Under the pieces are notes generated by a model. It searched no databases. It was not told where the DNA came from and saw nothing but the letters and a program-made list of their open reading frames with translations. Positions 6,780-13,136 of a stretch of 13,136 bases of DNA are shown here, piece after piece; within the stretch, counting starts at the first letter, position 1; every line of letters starts with the position of its first letter. The translations under genes and the position numbers were made by a program. Origin of the DNA: CAYWGR01 sp964458015 (GTDB taxonomy: Bacteria > Planctomycetota > Planctomycetia > Pirellulales > Thermoguttaceae); contig CAYWGR010000162.1 in assembly GCA_964458015.1 (NCBI GenBank), positions 1-13,136 on the forward strand, read 5' to 3'.

Positions 6780-8215
6780 GGCGTTTGAGCCATGTTCGAT
6801 TTGGGCAGCAGGTGGTGAATAACGTCTTCCGCTGAGTAGGACTCAGCCAAGGGCGATGGCAGAAATTCAACGATTTGCCGGACGCTGTCTCCACACGTAA
6901 CCAGCGGCAATTCGCCGCCGTTGGAGCGACTTTGCCCTAGGCCGATATTAGCCAGCAGGGCATTGCAGAGACATTTGCGTCCGATGGTATCGCCGATCGC
7001 GCCTCCTTTGGTTATGTAGGCGTCCACGTTTTCGGCAGGGCATCGCCAGCCAAAAGAGCCATCGGACTTCTTATAGGCTTGTCGAAGATAACCCAAGCCA
7101 CAACATCGCTGCCGTTGTTCGTAAACGCCGGACTCAGAAAGCGTTTCCGGGAGCATCTGGACTTTGAAAGGAAAGCCGGTCGGCGATGCCACGGGATCGG
7201 TGAATACCTTCACGGTTCCCCGACGAGACATCTCAATGGTTTTGCGTTTCAGCTCAGAGTCCAAGCCGGATTCCTCGCAGAAGGCGAATGCTGTTCCAAC
7301 CTGAACGCCCGACGCTCCGAGAACGAGAGCTTCGGCGACCTTTTCCGGGGTATCGTGAGAACCGGCGAGCCAGAATGGCCGGCCAATCGAACGAAATACG
7401 CCCAAATCGGGACAATCGCGAGGGCCATAGATCGGCTCGCCCTGGTCGTTGCATCGCAACGGACCGCGAGGCGGCGCATTATGCCCACCTGCCGTCGGTC
7501 CTTCGATGATAAAGCCATCGACATGGCCGGTTGCCTTGCGGGCAAGCGCCGTCGCCAAAACGGAGGAGGAGACGATTGCCAGAAAACGCGGCCGTCGCAG
7601 TCGCGGCTGCTCGGGGCCAAACGCCTGCTTTGGATCGAATTGCACAAGAAAGCGATCCGACGGCTCTGCGCCCTGAACGTCGAGCGACAGCTCGACCGCT
7701 TCGTTATTGCTCATTCGATCCAGAATGCCAGGAATAGCCCGCGGGATTCCGGCGCCCATCAAGACATAATCCACATGAGCCAGCATTGCCCCTAACAGCG
7801 ACGTCAAGGTCGGCAGTTGCAGTTTTTACATTAAGTTGATTCCGACAATTCCGTCGTTGTTTTTCTTGGCCAGATGCACCTCGACAAAATTCGCGACAAC
7901 GCAAAGCTCCATGTTGTCCTGCGTCATCCATTCGCGAGGAATCGGATGGGGCTTGAATGGGACATTGGGCAACTTGCCGCCGGGAATGTAGTATCGTGCA
8001 AGCACTCGCTGCGCCGCCTCGGGAAATGGAAAGGCTTCCAATGCCTGATGGATATGGCCGCCAGGATCGCCGAGTTGCAAGCGACGAGCCAAAACGGCAT
8101 CCAAACCGGTACCCGAGACCACACCCAATTGTCCCCTTTGAGAAACCGCCTTGGCCAACGACCACGAGGAAACCCCTACGCCCATTCCGCCTTGAATGAT
8201 AATTGGCTCAGCCAT
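6776..8215 (-). pseudogene. Nitronate monooxygenase / PfaD-like FMN enzyme, broken by in-frame TAA
   Basis: TIM-barrel FMN enzyme of the 2-nitropropane dioxygenase (nitronate monooxygenase) family, closest in length and motifs to the PfaD-like subgroup. The start at 8215 gives AEPIIIQGGMGVGVSSWSLA, then VVSGTGLDAVLARRLQLGDPG. Codon 130 is TAA (7826-7828) after DGIVGINLM, and the same frame resumes with KLQLPTLTSLLGAMLAHVDY. Homologues have Glu at this place, one base away from TAA. Later motifs are intact: GAGIPRAIPG (about 154-163), EGPTAGGHNAPPRG (238-251), GVQVGTAFAFCEESG (303-317) and GRKCLCN (412-418). Total 479 codons is about normal length. As read, only a 129-residue fragment would be made, though internal initiation on the distal part cannot be excluded. 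It lies downstream of a minus-strand cobalamin riboswitch. True substrate (nitronate or an acyl/polyketide pathway) is unknown. Confidence 0.87.
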
Positions 8216-8311
8216 TTTGTACGTCGGTTATCTTTCCGCTTGCTTTTTGGAGTAGATGGACCGTCGCCAACGGAAATGGCGATGCCGCGATCATCGAAAT
8301 TGCATCAAATG

Positions 8312-8356
8312 CCAAAACAAGCAGTCAACAGACTTTTGGACAATGCGACCTGCTTG
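8312..8356 (-). terminator. Possible intrinsic terminator / riboswitch expression platform
   Basis: On the minus strand CAAGCAGGTC (8356-8347) can pair with GACTGCTTG (8326-8318), nine pairs with one bulged G, and is followed by TTTT. It lies between the cobalamin aptamer and the nitronate monooxygenase-like start. CCAAAA and TTTTGG flanking the 3' arm offer a competing pairing, so a switchable terminator is conceivable. The pairing was found by eye, with no folding calculation. Confidence 0.4.
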
Positions 8357-8392
8357 GCCGATCCCCGTCCCTCGCAAGGGTTTGTGGCAACA

Positions 8393-8593
8393 TGCGGCTG
8401 GCAGGTCTTCTGACTTGCAAACGAATGAGGCTGCCAGGCCTTCTCGCGGCGATTGTTGCAACGCCACAATGGCATCTCAGATTCGGCAACCCCCTCACCG
8501 ATGTTCGCTTACAGCGGCGGGGCCGTTTCGGATTTGCACCGATATTCCCTTTTTGCCGAATAATCCAGATGGACTCTCCGGCTACCAGTCGCA
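8393..8593 (-). promoter_or_regulatory. Cobalamin (B12) riboswitch, full-length, minus strand
   Basis: All conserved elements are present in order on the minus strand: AAAAGGGAATATCGGTGCAA with ATCCG after it, CCCCGCCGCTGTAAGCG, GCCATTGTGG...GAGAAGGCC, then the B12 box AGTCAGAAGACCTGCC (8415-8400). The closing P1 helix pairs TGCGACTGG (8593-8585) with CCAGCCGCA (8401-8393), with a single A-C mismatch. Length about 201 bases fits the standard class. It would repress downstream expression when adenosyl- or methylcobalamin is bound. The next gene on this strand is the broken nitronate monooxygenase-like gene, whose start is 178 bases away. That is an unusual target, so the original target gene may have been lost. 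Confidence 0.93.
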
Positions 8594-8601
8594 CAACACC
8601 C

Positions 8602-8629
8602 AATCTAAGATGTTTTAGCTATCTGTCAA
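8602..8629 (-). promoter_or_regulatory. Sigma-70-type promoter for the minus-strand riboswitch
   Basis: TTGACA (8629-8624), 16-base spacer, TAGATT (8607-8602) on the minus strand. The expected transcription start, about 8594, coincides with the first base of the riboswitch P1 helix, which supports the call. Confidence 0.75.
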
Positions 8630-8709
8630 TCCTGAGTGGGCCGCCGAAGGTAAAACCTTTGTGAAACTGCAAGAGAAAAGCCTCGCCACAAAATCAGTCT
8701 CTAGTGGTG

Positions 8710-8737
8710 TTGACAACCCACCTTAACAGGATATAGT
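8710..8737 (+). promoter_or_regulatory. Sigma-70-type promoter for the plus-strand riboswitch
   Basis: TTGACA (8710-8715), 16-base spacer, TATAGT (8732-8737) on the plus strand. The expected start is near 8744, within the first bases of the short cobalamin aptamer. Together with the promoter at 8602-8629 it forms a divergent pair. Confidence 0.7.
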
Positions 8738-8739
8738 AG

Positions 8740-8857
8740 CTCGGTGCTAGTTTGCACCACCATTGGAGCGTCGTAAAAGAGAACACGGTGCAAATCCGCG
8801 GCTGTTCCGCAGCGGTGAGCAGCAGCGATCGCCAGCCGAAAACACCGGCCTACCGAG
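8740..8857 (+). promoter_or_regulatory. Cobalamin riboswitch, short form, plus strand, no gene downstream
   Basis: On the plus strand: GAGAACACGGTGCAAATCCG, then CGGCTGTTCCGCAGCGGTGAG, then a variant B12 box AGCCGAAAACACCGGCC (about 8834-8850). A perfect P1 helix closes it: CTCGGT (8740-8745) with ACCGAG (8852-8857). It lacks the long peripheral arm seen in the minus-strand copy. The B12 box seems to carry one extra base, which may be a tolerated variant or decay. No plus-strand gene follows: the 3' end of the minus-strand DUF1559 gene begins 19 bases later. It would therefore direct RNA antisense to that gene, or is a leftover from a lost B12-controlled gene. Confidence 0.75.
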
Positions 8858-8875
8858 GGTTGGGAAGCGACATTC

Positions 8876-9886
8876 TCAGAAATTGCTCGAATCCAGCGCC
8901 GTGCCGTCGTTCCGATTGCCCAAACAATAGTGCACATCAAGGGAAATGGAATAACTGATGGTTCGGACGGATCCATCACAGAAAGCCATATTGCACCCAC
9001 TTGAATGCGCACTACCGAATAAGGCATAAGCATTAACCCCGGCTTGGTCCTGATAGGGTGCGCCGGGCCCCGTCCATCGCACATTGTCGAAATCGTCGGC
9101 CACATAAACCGACTGGTCATCTCCGATGCTGACACCGGTATTGTAAAGGTCGGTGGATACCGATTTTTCGCCAATCATGTAGGTGTTCGAGGCTCCGTCC
9201 CGAATGTTTGCCATGGTGATTTCGCTGCGCACAAAATTGACGCCGCTTGTTCCCGCCGCATCGGGGAATGGAAAAATTCCGCTGTCTCCCTGCGAAAGAC
9301 TGGCTGGTCCGACGCCAAAACTGATGAAACTTTGTCCGCCGTTGGCGGCATAATCACTTCGAACCGCCGTCGCAAGCCGAGCGGAAGAATCGGCACACGG
9401 CAACGGATTATAAACCCAGGATGCCAATTGATCGTACATCGGATAAGCGATGGCCGGTCGACGGGTGGGACAATTCCAACAAGCAATCGGAGTTTCGATT
9501 CGCGTTTTATTGGCCGTTTGGATCTGGGCCTCTGTTCCGCCGGCGCCTAATTGATATAACGCCATTTGCTCGATGAACGGCAAAATGCTGTAACCCCAAC
9601 TGCCGGTCTGCCGTTTTCCGAAACCGCGATCCGGATGCGGTCCCCAATAGGATCCCCAGCCGCCGCTCGGAAAAAAACCAACCGAGGATTCATGATTCAA
9701 CCATGCCAAACTGAGTTGTTTCAGGTTGTTCGAGCACTGCAATCGGCGCGCTGCCTCTCGCGCCGATTGCACCGCCGGCAACAGCAAGGAAATTAGAATG
9801 CCGATGATCGTAATCACGACCAGCAGCTCCACCAGAGTAAAGGCTGTTTTGGGATGGTGGCTTTGGGACCGCGGACTTATCAACAT
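8876..9886 (-). CDS. DUF1559 prepilin-like protein (cassette B)
   Basis: 336-residue paralogue of the protein at 1586-2614. The start at 9886 is preceded by GGAG; the frame is open further upstream but that part overlaps the PEP-CTERM gene and precedes the prepilin leader, so it was rejected. HPKTAFTLVELLVVITIIGI places the prepilin peptidase cut between Ala15 and Phe16, with Glu at mature position 5. The body shows AVQSAREAARRLQCSNNLKQ, FFPSGGWGSYWGPHPDRG, CPTRRPAIAYP and the closing HSSGCNMAFCDGSVRTISYSI motif (PF07596). It ends LDSSNF, parallel to the IDGSQF ending of copy A. It lies 97 bases after the PEP-CTERM gene. Its stop codon abuts the plus-strand riboswitch. Presumed pilin-like envelope protein of unknown role. 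Confidence 0.95.
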   Translation of the reverse strand: MLISPRSQSHHPKTAFTLVELLVVITIIGILISLLLPAVQSAREAARRLQCSNNLKQLSLAWLNHESSVGFFPSGGWGSYWGPHPDRGFGKRQTGSWGYSILPFIEQMALYQLGAGGTEAQIQTANKTRIETPIACWNCPTRRPAIAYPMYDQLASWVYNPLPCADSSARLATAVRSDYAANGGQSFISFGVGPASLSQGDSGIFPFPDAAGTSGVNFVRSEITMANIRDGASNTYMIGEKSVSTDLYNTGVSIGDDQSVYVADDFDNVRWTGPGAPYQDQAGVNAYALFGSAHSSGCNMAFCDGSVRTISYSISLDVHYCLGNRNDGTALDSSNF

Positions 9887-9922
9887 AAAATAGCTCCACG
9901 TACTACAACCAGCTAGTACAAA

Positions 9923-9965
9923 CGCGGATGGGGATGACGTTTGTTCGACACATCCGCCATCCGCG
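9923..9965 (-). repeat. Inverted repeat between PEP-CTERM and DUF1559 genes (cassette B)
   Basis: CGCGGATGGGGATG (9923-9936) faces CATCCGCCATCCGCG (9951-9965): a 14-pair stem with one bulged base and a 14-base loop. The right arm continues as 7-base units CATCCGC, CATCCGC, GATCCAA, CATCCAA. It has the same position and unit type as the hairpin at 2646-2694. No T-run marks it as a terminator. Confidence 0.75.
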
Positions 9966-9983
9966 ATCCAACATCCAATATGC

Positions 9984-10844
9984 CTATTTCCTCTTGCGCC
10001 AGGCGTAAGCGACAAGGCTGATGAGACCTGTTACAAGCAGCGCTATCGTGCCTGGCTCTGGTATCGGAGTTACCGACGTGTAGCTTGTTCCGAACCGAAT
10101 TTCATCGATATTGATATTGCCCGATGAAAAATACTCGGCGATCGAGAGGCCGTTAAGCGACATGTCGCCGCATCCCGTTTTCAACAAAGTCGGCATTGCA
10201 GGTTCGGCGCCAAGCGCCGAGTTGGCGAAAATGCTTAGGGTGTCGTTGTCGCCTGCCAGGAAGTCGAACTTCACGACATACAGATTGGCATTGGTGTTTC
10301 CCGCAATGATCTCGGTCATAGTACCGCTAGCTCGCAGGTTCACGGCATTATTTCCCACATCCTCGCCGATGCCGCCAATCCGACCGCCGTCGCCCAGATC
10401 GCCTTTTTTGAATTCCAATTCGTAGAATCGCGAGACGGCCGACTTCATGACGAAGCTCATGTACAGGGTAGTGCCGTCTTTGCCGATGTTGCCATTGCCA
10501 TCCAGGTAATCGGCGAAGACGCCCGTGGCCGAGGTATCAAGGAATCGTCCAAAGCGTGCGCCATTCCCGTTGTTATAGCCGACGGATATGCTGTTCCCGT
10601 TGGCAATCAAGCTGGAGCCGCTCGGCGTCAGATTTCCGCTGACGATTGCTCCGGCGCCGTATGTGTTATCCACGATTTGCCATCCGCCGGACCAACCCGA
10701 ACCGCCGTCAAGGGCGCCGGAGGTGGTGATCGTGCCGACCGAATAATCAAAACCTTCGTAGGCGAGCAATCCCGCCTGGGCATCCTGGGCAATCATCCCT
10801 CCGAAAGCCATAACCATGACAGCAAACATAAAACACGATTTCAT
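9984..10844 (-). CDS. PEP-CTERM sorting domain protein, lectin-like body (cassette B)
   Basis: 286-residue exported protein. The signal peptide is about residues 1-24 (MKSCFMFAVMVMAFGGMIAQ, then DAQA). The mature part begins LLAYEGFDYSVGTI with a Gly-rich GGSGWSGGW segment, a common opening of concanavalin-like exported planctomycete proteins. It continues through strand-rich segments (LYMSFVMKSA, LYVVKFDFLAGDNDTLSIFAN) to IDEIRFGTSY, a typical closing strand. The tail is a PEP-CTERM signal: PIPEPGT at about 260-266, hydrophobic helix, WRKRK end. It matches the tail of the cassette A protein at 22 of 28 positions, although the bodies are unrelated. Exosortase processing at the surface is expected from family knowledge. 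AAGGAG precedes the start at 10844. The ligand is unknown. Confidence 0.9.
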   Translation of the reverse strand: MKSCFMFAVMVMAFGGMIAQDAQAGLLAYEGFDYSVGTITTSGALDGGSGWSGGWQIVDNTYGAGAIVSGNLTPSGSSLIANGNSISVGYNNGNGARFGRFLDTSATGVFADYLDGNGNIGKDGTTLYMSFVMKSAVSRFYELEFKKGDLGDGGRIGGIGEDVGNNAVNLRASGTMTEIIAGNTNANLYVVKFDFLAGDNDTLSIFANSALGAEPAMPTLLKTGCGDMSLNGLSIAEYFSSGNINIDEIRFGTSYTSVTPIPEPGTIALLVTGLISLVAYAWRKRK

Positions 10845-10952
10845 TGTAGGACTCCTTGAACATTAAACTTAAGATTACCGTTAATTAGAAATACAAAGCT
10901 CTGTTCCATTGAAACTGAACGCATGATGCATAACCATTTTGGTGAAAAAGGA

Positions 10953-12914
10953 TTATTTCATTGTCGTTTCCTCCTTGGATTGCTGAACTGAACCTGATTG
11001 TGACGCCGGGGCCCTATTTGTCATCGGGACGGGATTGATCCCCCGTCCTTCGTTATAGAGTTGGTGGATATCGTCATCGGATAGTTCACGATTCCAGATG
11101 GCGATCTCGTCCAAAGAGCCGTCGAATACTTCGCCCGGACTATTTAAGAACCAACCGCGGCCGATGGCAAAGTTGTTCGCGCCGAAATCGGGACGTATGC
11201 TTGATCCGCGTGAACCTCGCCATTGACCGTCGACGAAGATGCGGCAAAGTCCCTTGTCATAGGTACAGACAACGTGATGCCATCCTTGCGAGAATGTTTC
11301 TTTGTCAACGAATGCGTACACGTCGCGTTCGTCATTGTTTACCCAATAGTTTTGGGCATAATCATTGCTGCTCATCTGCCCAATCACATAGACATTCGCT
11401 CGCATGGTTTTCCAGTCGCCCCAACCGAGGATGCCCATTTTCCGGCCGGATTCCCCCAGACCATCAGGACGTAACCATGCGGAAACGGAACATGCGGATT
11501 TGCCTATTGGCACTCCGGCAGGCACGCCCCGGCCATCGCGAAATAGCATGATGCTGTTTCGCGTGCGGCCAAAAAGTTTCAGCGAACCGCCGAGTATGCC
11601 CTCGGTGCAAAATTCGGGCGAATCGACAGGATCGAGATCTCCACCGTTCATGGAATTTTTGCCCAAGTTTGCCGCATCGTCGAATGCCCAATAGGCAACC
11701 AATCCAAGGCGAAGTCGCCGTGTTGCATCAGGCGTTGATAATTGACGAAGGAAAAAGGTGCGTAAGGAAGGCGCAAGAGGCTTGCCTACTTCATCTTTAG
11801 CGAAATAATACGCTCCGCCGGCTGTAATTCGCTGCTTAGGGAAAACGACGGGGGTTCCGTCGGCATTGCGACCGCTGCGAGTAACTTCAACACTTCCTTG
11901 AAATACTTGAACTTCCACCGCACTGTTTTTCTGGACGCAGACGCCGAACTCCGTGCCAAGGTCGGTTATCGTGGCGGTTGGCGTTCGCACAGCAAACGTA
12001 GGGGCGGGGGATTGGGGACGGGGGGCGGGAGAAAGCAAGGGATTAGGGATTAGGGATTGGGGATTGGGGATTGGGGATTTCGGGATTTCGGGATTTTGGG
12101 ATTTAGCATCCGATTCACTGGCCACCGGCCACTGGCCACTAGCCACCTCCTTTGCACCTCTCTTCTCTAAACGTGCCGTTAATTTGCCGTCTGATAAGAA
12201 ACCGCCGTCGGGGGAATCTACCTTATACGTTACAGGAGCTTGGAGAATAACTTTGGCTCCGGAATTGTAGGTGATTTCCACTAGACCGGAGTTCAGCGTA
12301 AACATGTCACCTAATACAATGAGAGATTGTTGATTTTTTGCAATTTCCGATCCCCGATCCCGATTCTTCAATCCCTTCAAATGCCCCTTGCAGTCGATCA
12401 TTCCCGTAATCCGGCCGACGACTTTCCGATCATCCATCGGTTCGCTAAGAGTTGCCTTTGATGAAGGAGAGATGCCGGTCAACTGTTGATGATGCGTTAC
12501 ATAGATATTGGAACCGGCCCAAAGCCCAAGACATGTAATGACTGTCGCGATTAACAGCGAAAAAGGCACTTCATGAGAGAAAAAGCCTATTGTGCCGTTG
12601 ATTATATTGCCCAAGACGGCATACCGCGGTGCGGAAGACGCGACGATTTCCGGGACAACCAGAGTCGGAACTGCCGCAGGTGACGCCGATAGTTCTTGTG
12701 TTTGGCGGCATACGGATTCGGCTGCCCTATCCGCACGCAATTCCATGCGCAAGGCGATGTGGATTTGACAATACTGCAAATAACGTTGGCAAAGATCCAG
12801 ATCCTCGCGGATGATGACGTTAAGCTCGGCCGTTTCGTCCAGTGACGCCGTCTGATTACAGACTGCACCAGCAAGCTCCAGCATACGTTCGGCGTTGGAA
12901 TCTTTATAGTTCAT
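10953..12914 (-). CDS. FecR-like membrane regulator with LamG/concanavalin-like C-terminal domain (cassette B)
   Basis: 653 residues from the ATG at 12914, which overlaps the sigma stop codon by one base (TGATG); the frame is open upstream only as a shadow of the sigma gene. Residues 1-75 are a helical anti-sigma-like segment. A membrane helix spans about 117-138 (PFSLLIATVITCLGLWAGSN), closely matching copy A (GTIGFFSHEVPF against GTIGFFSQELPF). The FecR domain covers about 200-345 (LGDMFTLNSGLVEITYNSGA, TPTATITDLGTEFGV), split by a low-complexity linker at about 251-306. From about 405 a LamG-like jelly roll follows: LVAYWAFDD, CSVSAWLRPD, WHHVVCTYDKG, IFVDG, FDGSLDEIAIWNRELSDDDI. Probably an extracytoplasmic glycan-sensing partner of the upstream sigma factor; that role is inference. 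Confidence 0.93.
   Translation of the reverse strand: MNYKDSNAERMLELAGAVCNQTASLDETAELNVIIREDLDLCQRYLQYCQIHIALRMELRADRAAESVCRQTQELSASPAAVPTLVVPEIVASSAPRYAVLGNIINGTIGFFSHEVPFSLLIATVITCLGLWAGSNIYVTHHQQLTGISPSSKATLSEPMDDRKVVGRITGMIDCKGHLKGLKNRDRGSEIAKNQQSLIVLGDMFTLNSGLVEITYNSGAKVILQAPVTYKVDSPDGGFLSDGKLTARLEKRGAKEVASGQWPVASESDAKSQNPEIPKSPIPNPQSLIPNPLLSPAPRPQSPAPTFAVRTPTATITDLGTEFGVCVQKNSAVEVQVFQGSVEVTRSGRNADGTPVVFPKQRITAGGAYYFAKDEVGKPLAPSLRTFFLRQLSTPDATRRLRLGLVAYWAFDDAANLGKNSMNGGDLDPVDSPEFCTEGILGGSLKLFGRTRNSIMLFRDGRGVPAGVPIGKSACSVSAWLRPDGLGESGRKMGILGWGDWKTMRANVYVIGQMSSNDYAQNYWVNNDERDVYAFVDKETFSQGWHHVVCTYDKGLCRIFVDGQWRGSRGSSIRPDFGANNFAIGRGWFLNSPGEVFDGSLDEIAIWNRELSDDDIHQLYNEGRGINPVPMTNRAPASQSGSVQQSKEETTMK
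12001..12150. repeat. In-frame 7-base tandem repeats inside FecR gene B
   Basis: On the minus strand, GTGGCCA-type units (about four copies, 12117-12146) are followed by a run of CAATCCC/TAATCCC-type units (about 12007-12105). The frame stays open, giving VASGQWPVASES and then IPNPQSLIPNP. The plus strand is G-tract rich (GGGATTAGGGATTGGGG) and could form G-quadruplexes on the template strand. It lies at the same FecR position as the different repeats at 4598-4680. Confidence 0.88.
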
Positions 12915-13136
12915 CAGCGATCTTCTTCGCCATGTTCCTGCCGGGCGATTTCCAGACGAACACATTCCAAAAGCCAATTTCGTATGCGGTTGAGCGAACG
13001 GCATATACTTGGCTGCGAACGTTGGAGCTGTTCGGCGATTTGCCGGCTGCCTAGGTCTTTGCCATAATGCAGTTCGAGCATTTCTTCGTCCGGGCCATCG
13101 AGTTTTTTCCGGCAATGGCGCAAGGCCGATAAAAAA
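12914..13136 (-). CDS. ECF sigma factor, C-terminal region 4 only (cut by window edge)
   Basis: Seventy-three C-terminal residues of a sigma-70 family ECF factor are visible; the frame stays open to the right edge, so the gene continues outside. The visible part is region 4: FLSALRHCRKKLDGPDEEML, ELHYGKDLGSRQIAEQLQRS (helix-turn-helix), QPSICRSLNRIRNWLLECVR. This wording (ending in an LLECVR-type helix) is typical of the Rhodopirellula/Verrucomicrobium ECF subgroup and parallels LELRRCV in the copy at 5408-5950. Its TGA overlaps the ATG of the FecR gene by one base, giving a coupled sigma/FecR pair as in cassette A. Confidence 0.9.
   Translation of the reverse strand, partial: FLSALRHCRKKLDGPDEEMLELHYGKDLGSRQIAEQLQRSQPSICRSLNRIRNWLLECVRLEIARQEHGEEDR

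Noticed and set aside
7079..7795. 238-codon plus-strand frame opposite the nitronate monooxygenase-like gene
   Set aside because: Antisense shadow of a gene with strong family motifs.
9887..10015. Upstream extension of DUF1559 B to 10015
   Set aside because: It would overlap the end of the PEP-CTERM gene and put 43 residues before a normal prepilin leader. The ATG at 9886 has a good ribosome binding site and matches copy A.
10845..10952. Regulatory element between FecR B and PEP-CTERM B
   Set aside because: AT-rich with small imperfect inverted repeats only; nothing beyond the ribosome binding site AAGGAG could be supported.
12001..12105. Telomere-like GGGATTAGGG run as a chromosome end or CRISPR-like array
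   Set aside because: It is short, degenerate, has a 7-base period without spacers, and lies in frame inside FecR gene B.
12915..13115. Upstream extension of FecR gene B
   Set aside because: The extra 67 codons lie over the sigma region 4 coding sequence in another frame. The ATG overlapping the sigma stop is the coherent start.

Overview
The window looks like a chromosomal segment of a Planctomycetota bacterium, probably of the Pirellulales/Lacipirellulaceae type. The evidence is two DUF1559 prepilin-like proteins (a family expanded in planctomycetes), two PEP-CTERM exosortase substrates, ECF sigma factors coupled to FecR-like membrane proteins with lectin-like C-termini, and a GH95 fucosidase. 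Placement below phylum is inference. Every convincing gene is on the minus strand, so the window reads from right to left.

Layout in transcription order. (1) Cassette B, 13136-8876: 3' end of an ECF sigma factor (cut by the right edge), FecR/LamG protein starting on the sigma stop codon, PEP-CTERM protein, DUF1559 prepilin-like protein. (2) A gene-free block, 8875-8216, holding two divergent cobalamin riboswitches, each with a TTGACA-type promoter: a full-length one pointing left toward the nitronate monooxygenase-like gene, and a short one pointing right directly into the antisense of the DUF1559 gene. (3) A decayed zone, 8215-6110: a nitronate monooxygenase/PfaD-like gene broken by one in-frame TAA, a short unknown ORF that appears truncated, and an IS5-family transposase remnant with a nonsense codon, an internal deletion and a frameshift. 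(4) Cassette A, 5950-1: ECF sigma factor, FecR/NPCBM-like protein (4-base stop/start overlap), PEP-CTERM protein, DUF1559 protein, and a GH95 alpha-L-fucosidase-like gene that has an in-frame TGA and leaves the window on the left.

The most interesting content is the repeated four-gene cassette: sigma factor, FecR-type membrane regulator with an extracytoplasmic carbohydrate-binding-like domain, exosortase-anchored protein, pilin-like protein. The sigma/FecR/tail/pilin frame is constant, while the sensor domain (NPCBM-like or LamG) and the PEP-CTERM body (DNRLRE-like or lectin-like) differ. A reasonable but unproven reading is a surface-sensing module that senses a polysaccharide and controls display of a matched surface protein; the GH95 gene in cassette A hints at a fucosylated glycan.

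A second theme is 7-base tandem repeats of several unrelated sequences. They occur in frame at the same site of both FecR genes, in a hairpin between the PEP-CTERM and DUF1559 genes of both cassettes, and in the first codons of one DUF1559 gene. No tRNA, rRNA or CRISPR array was seen.
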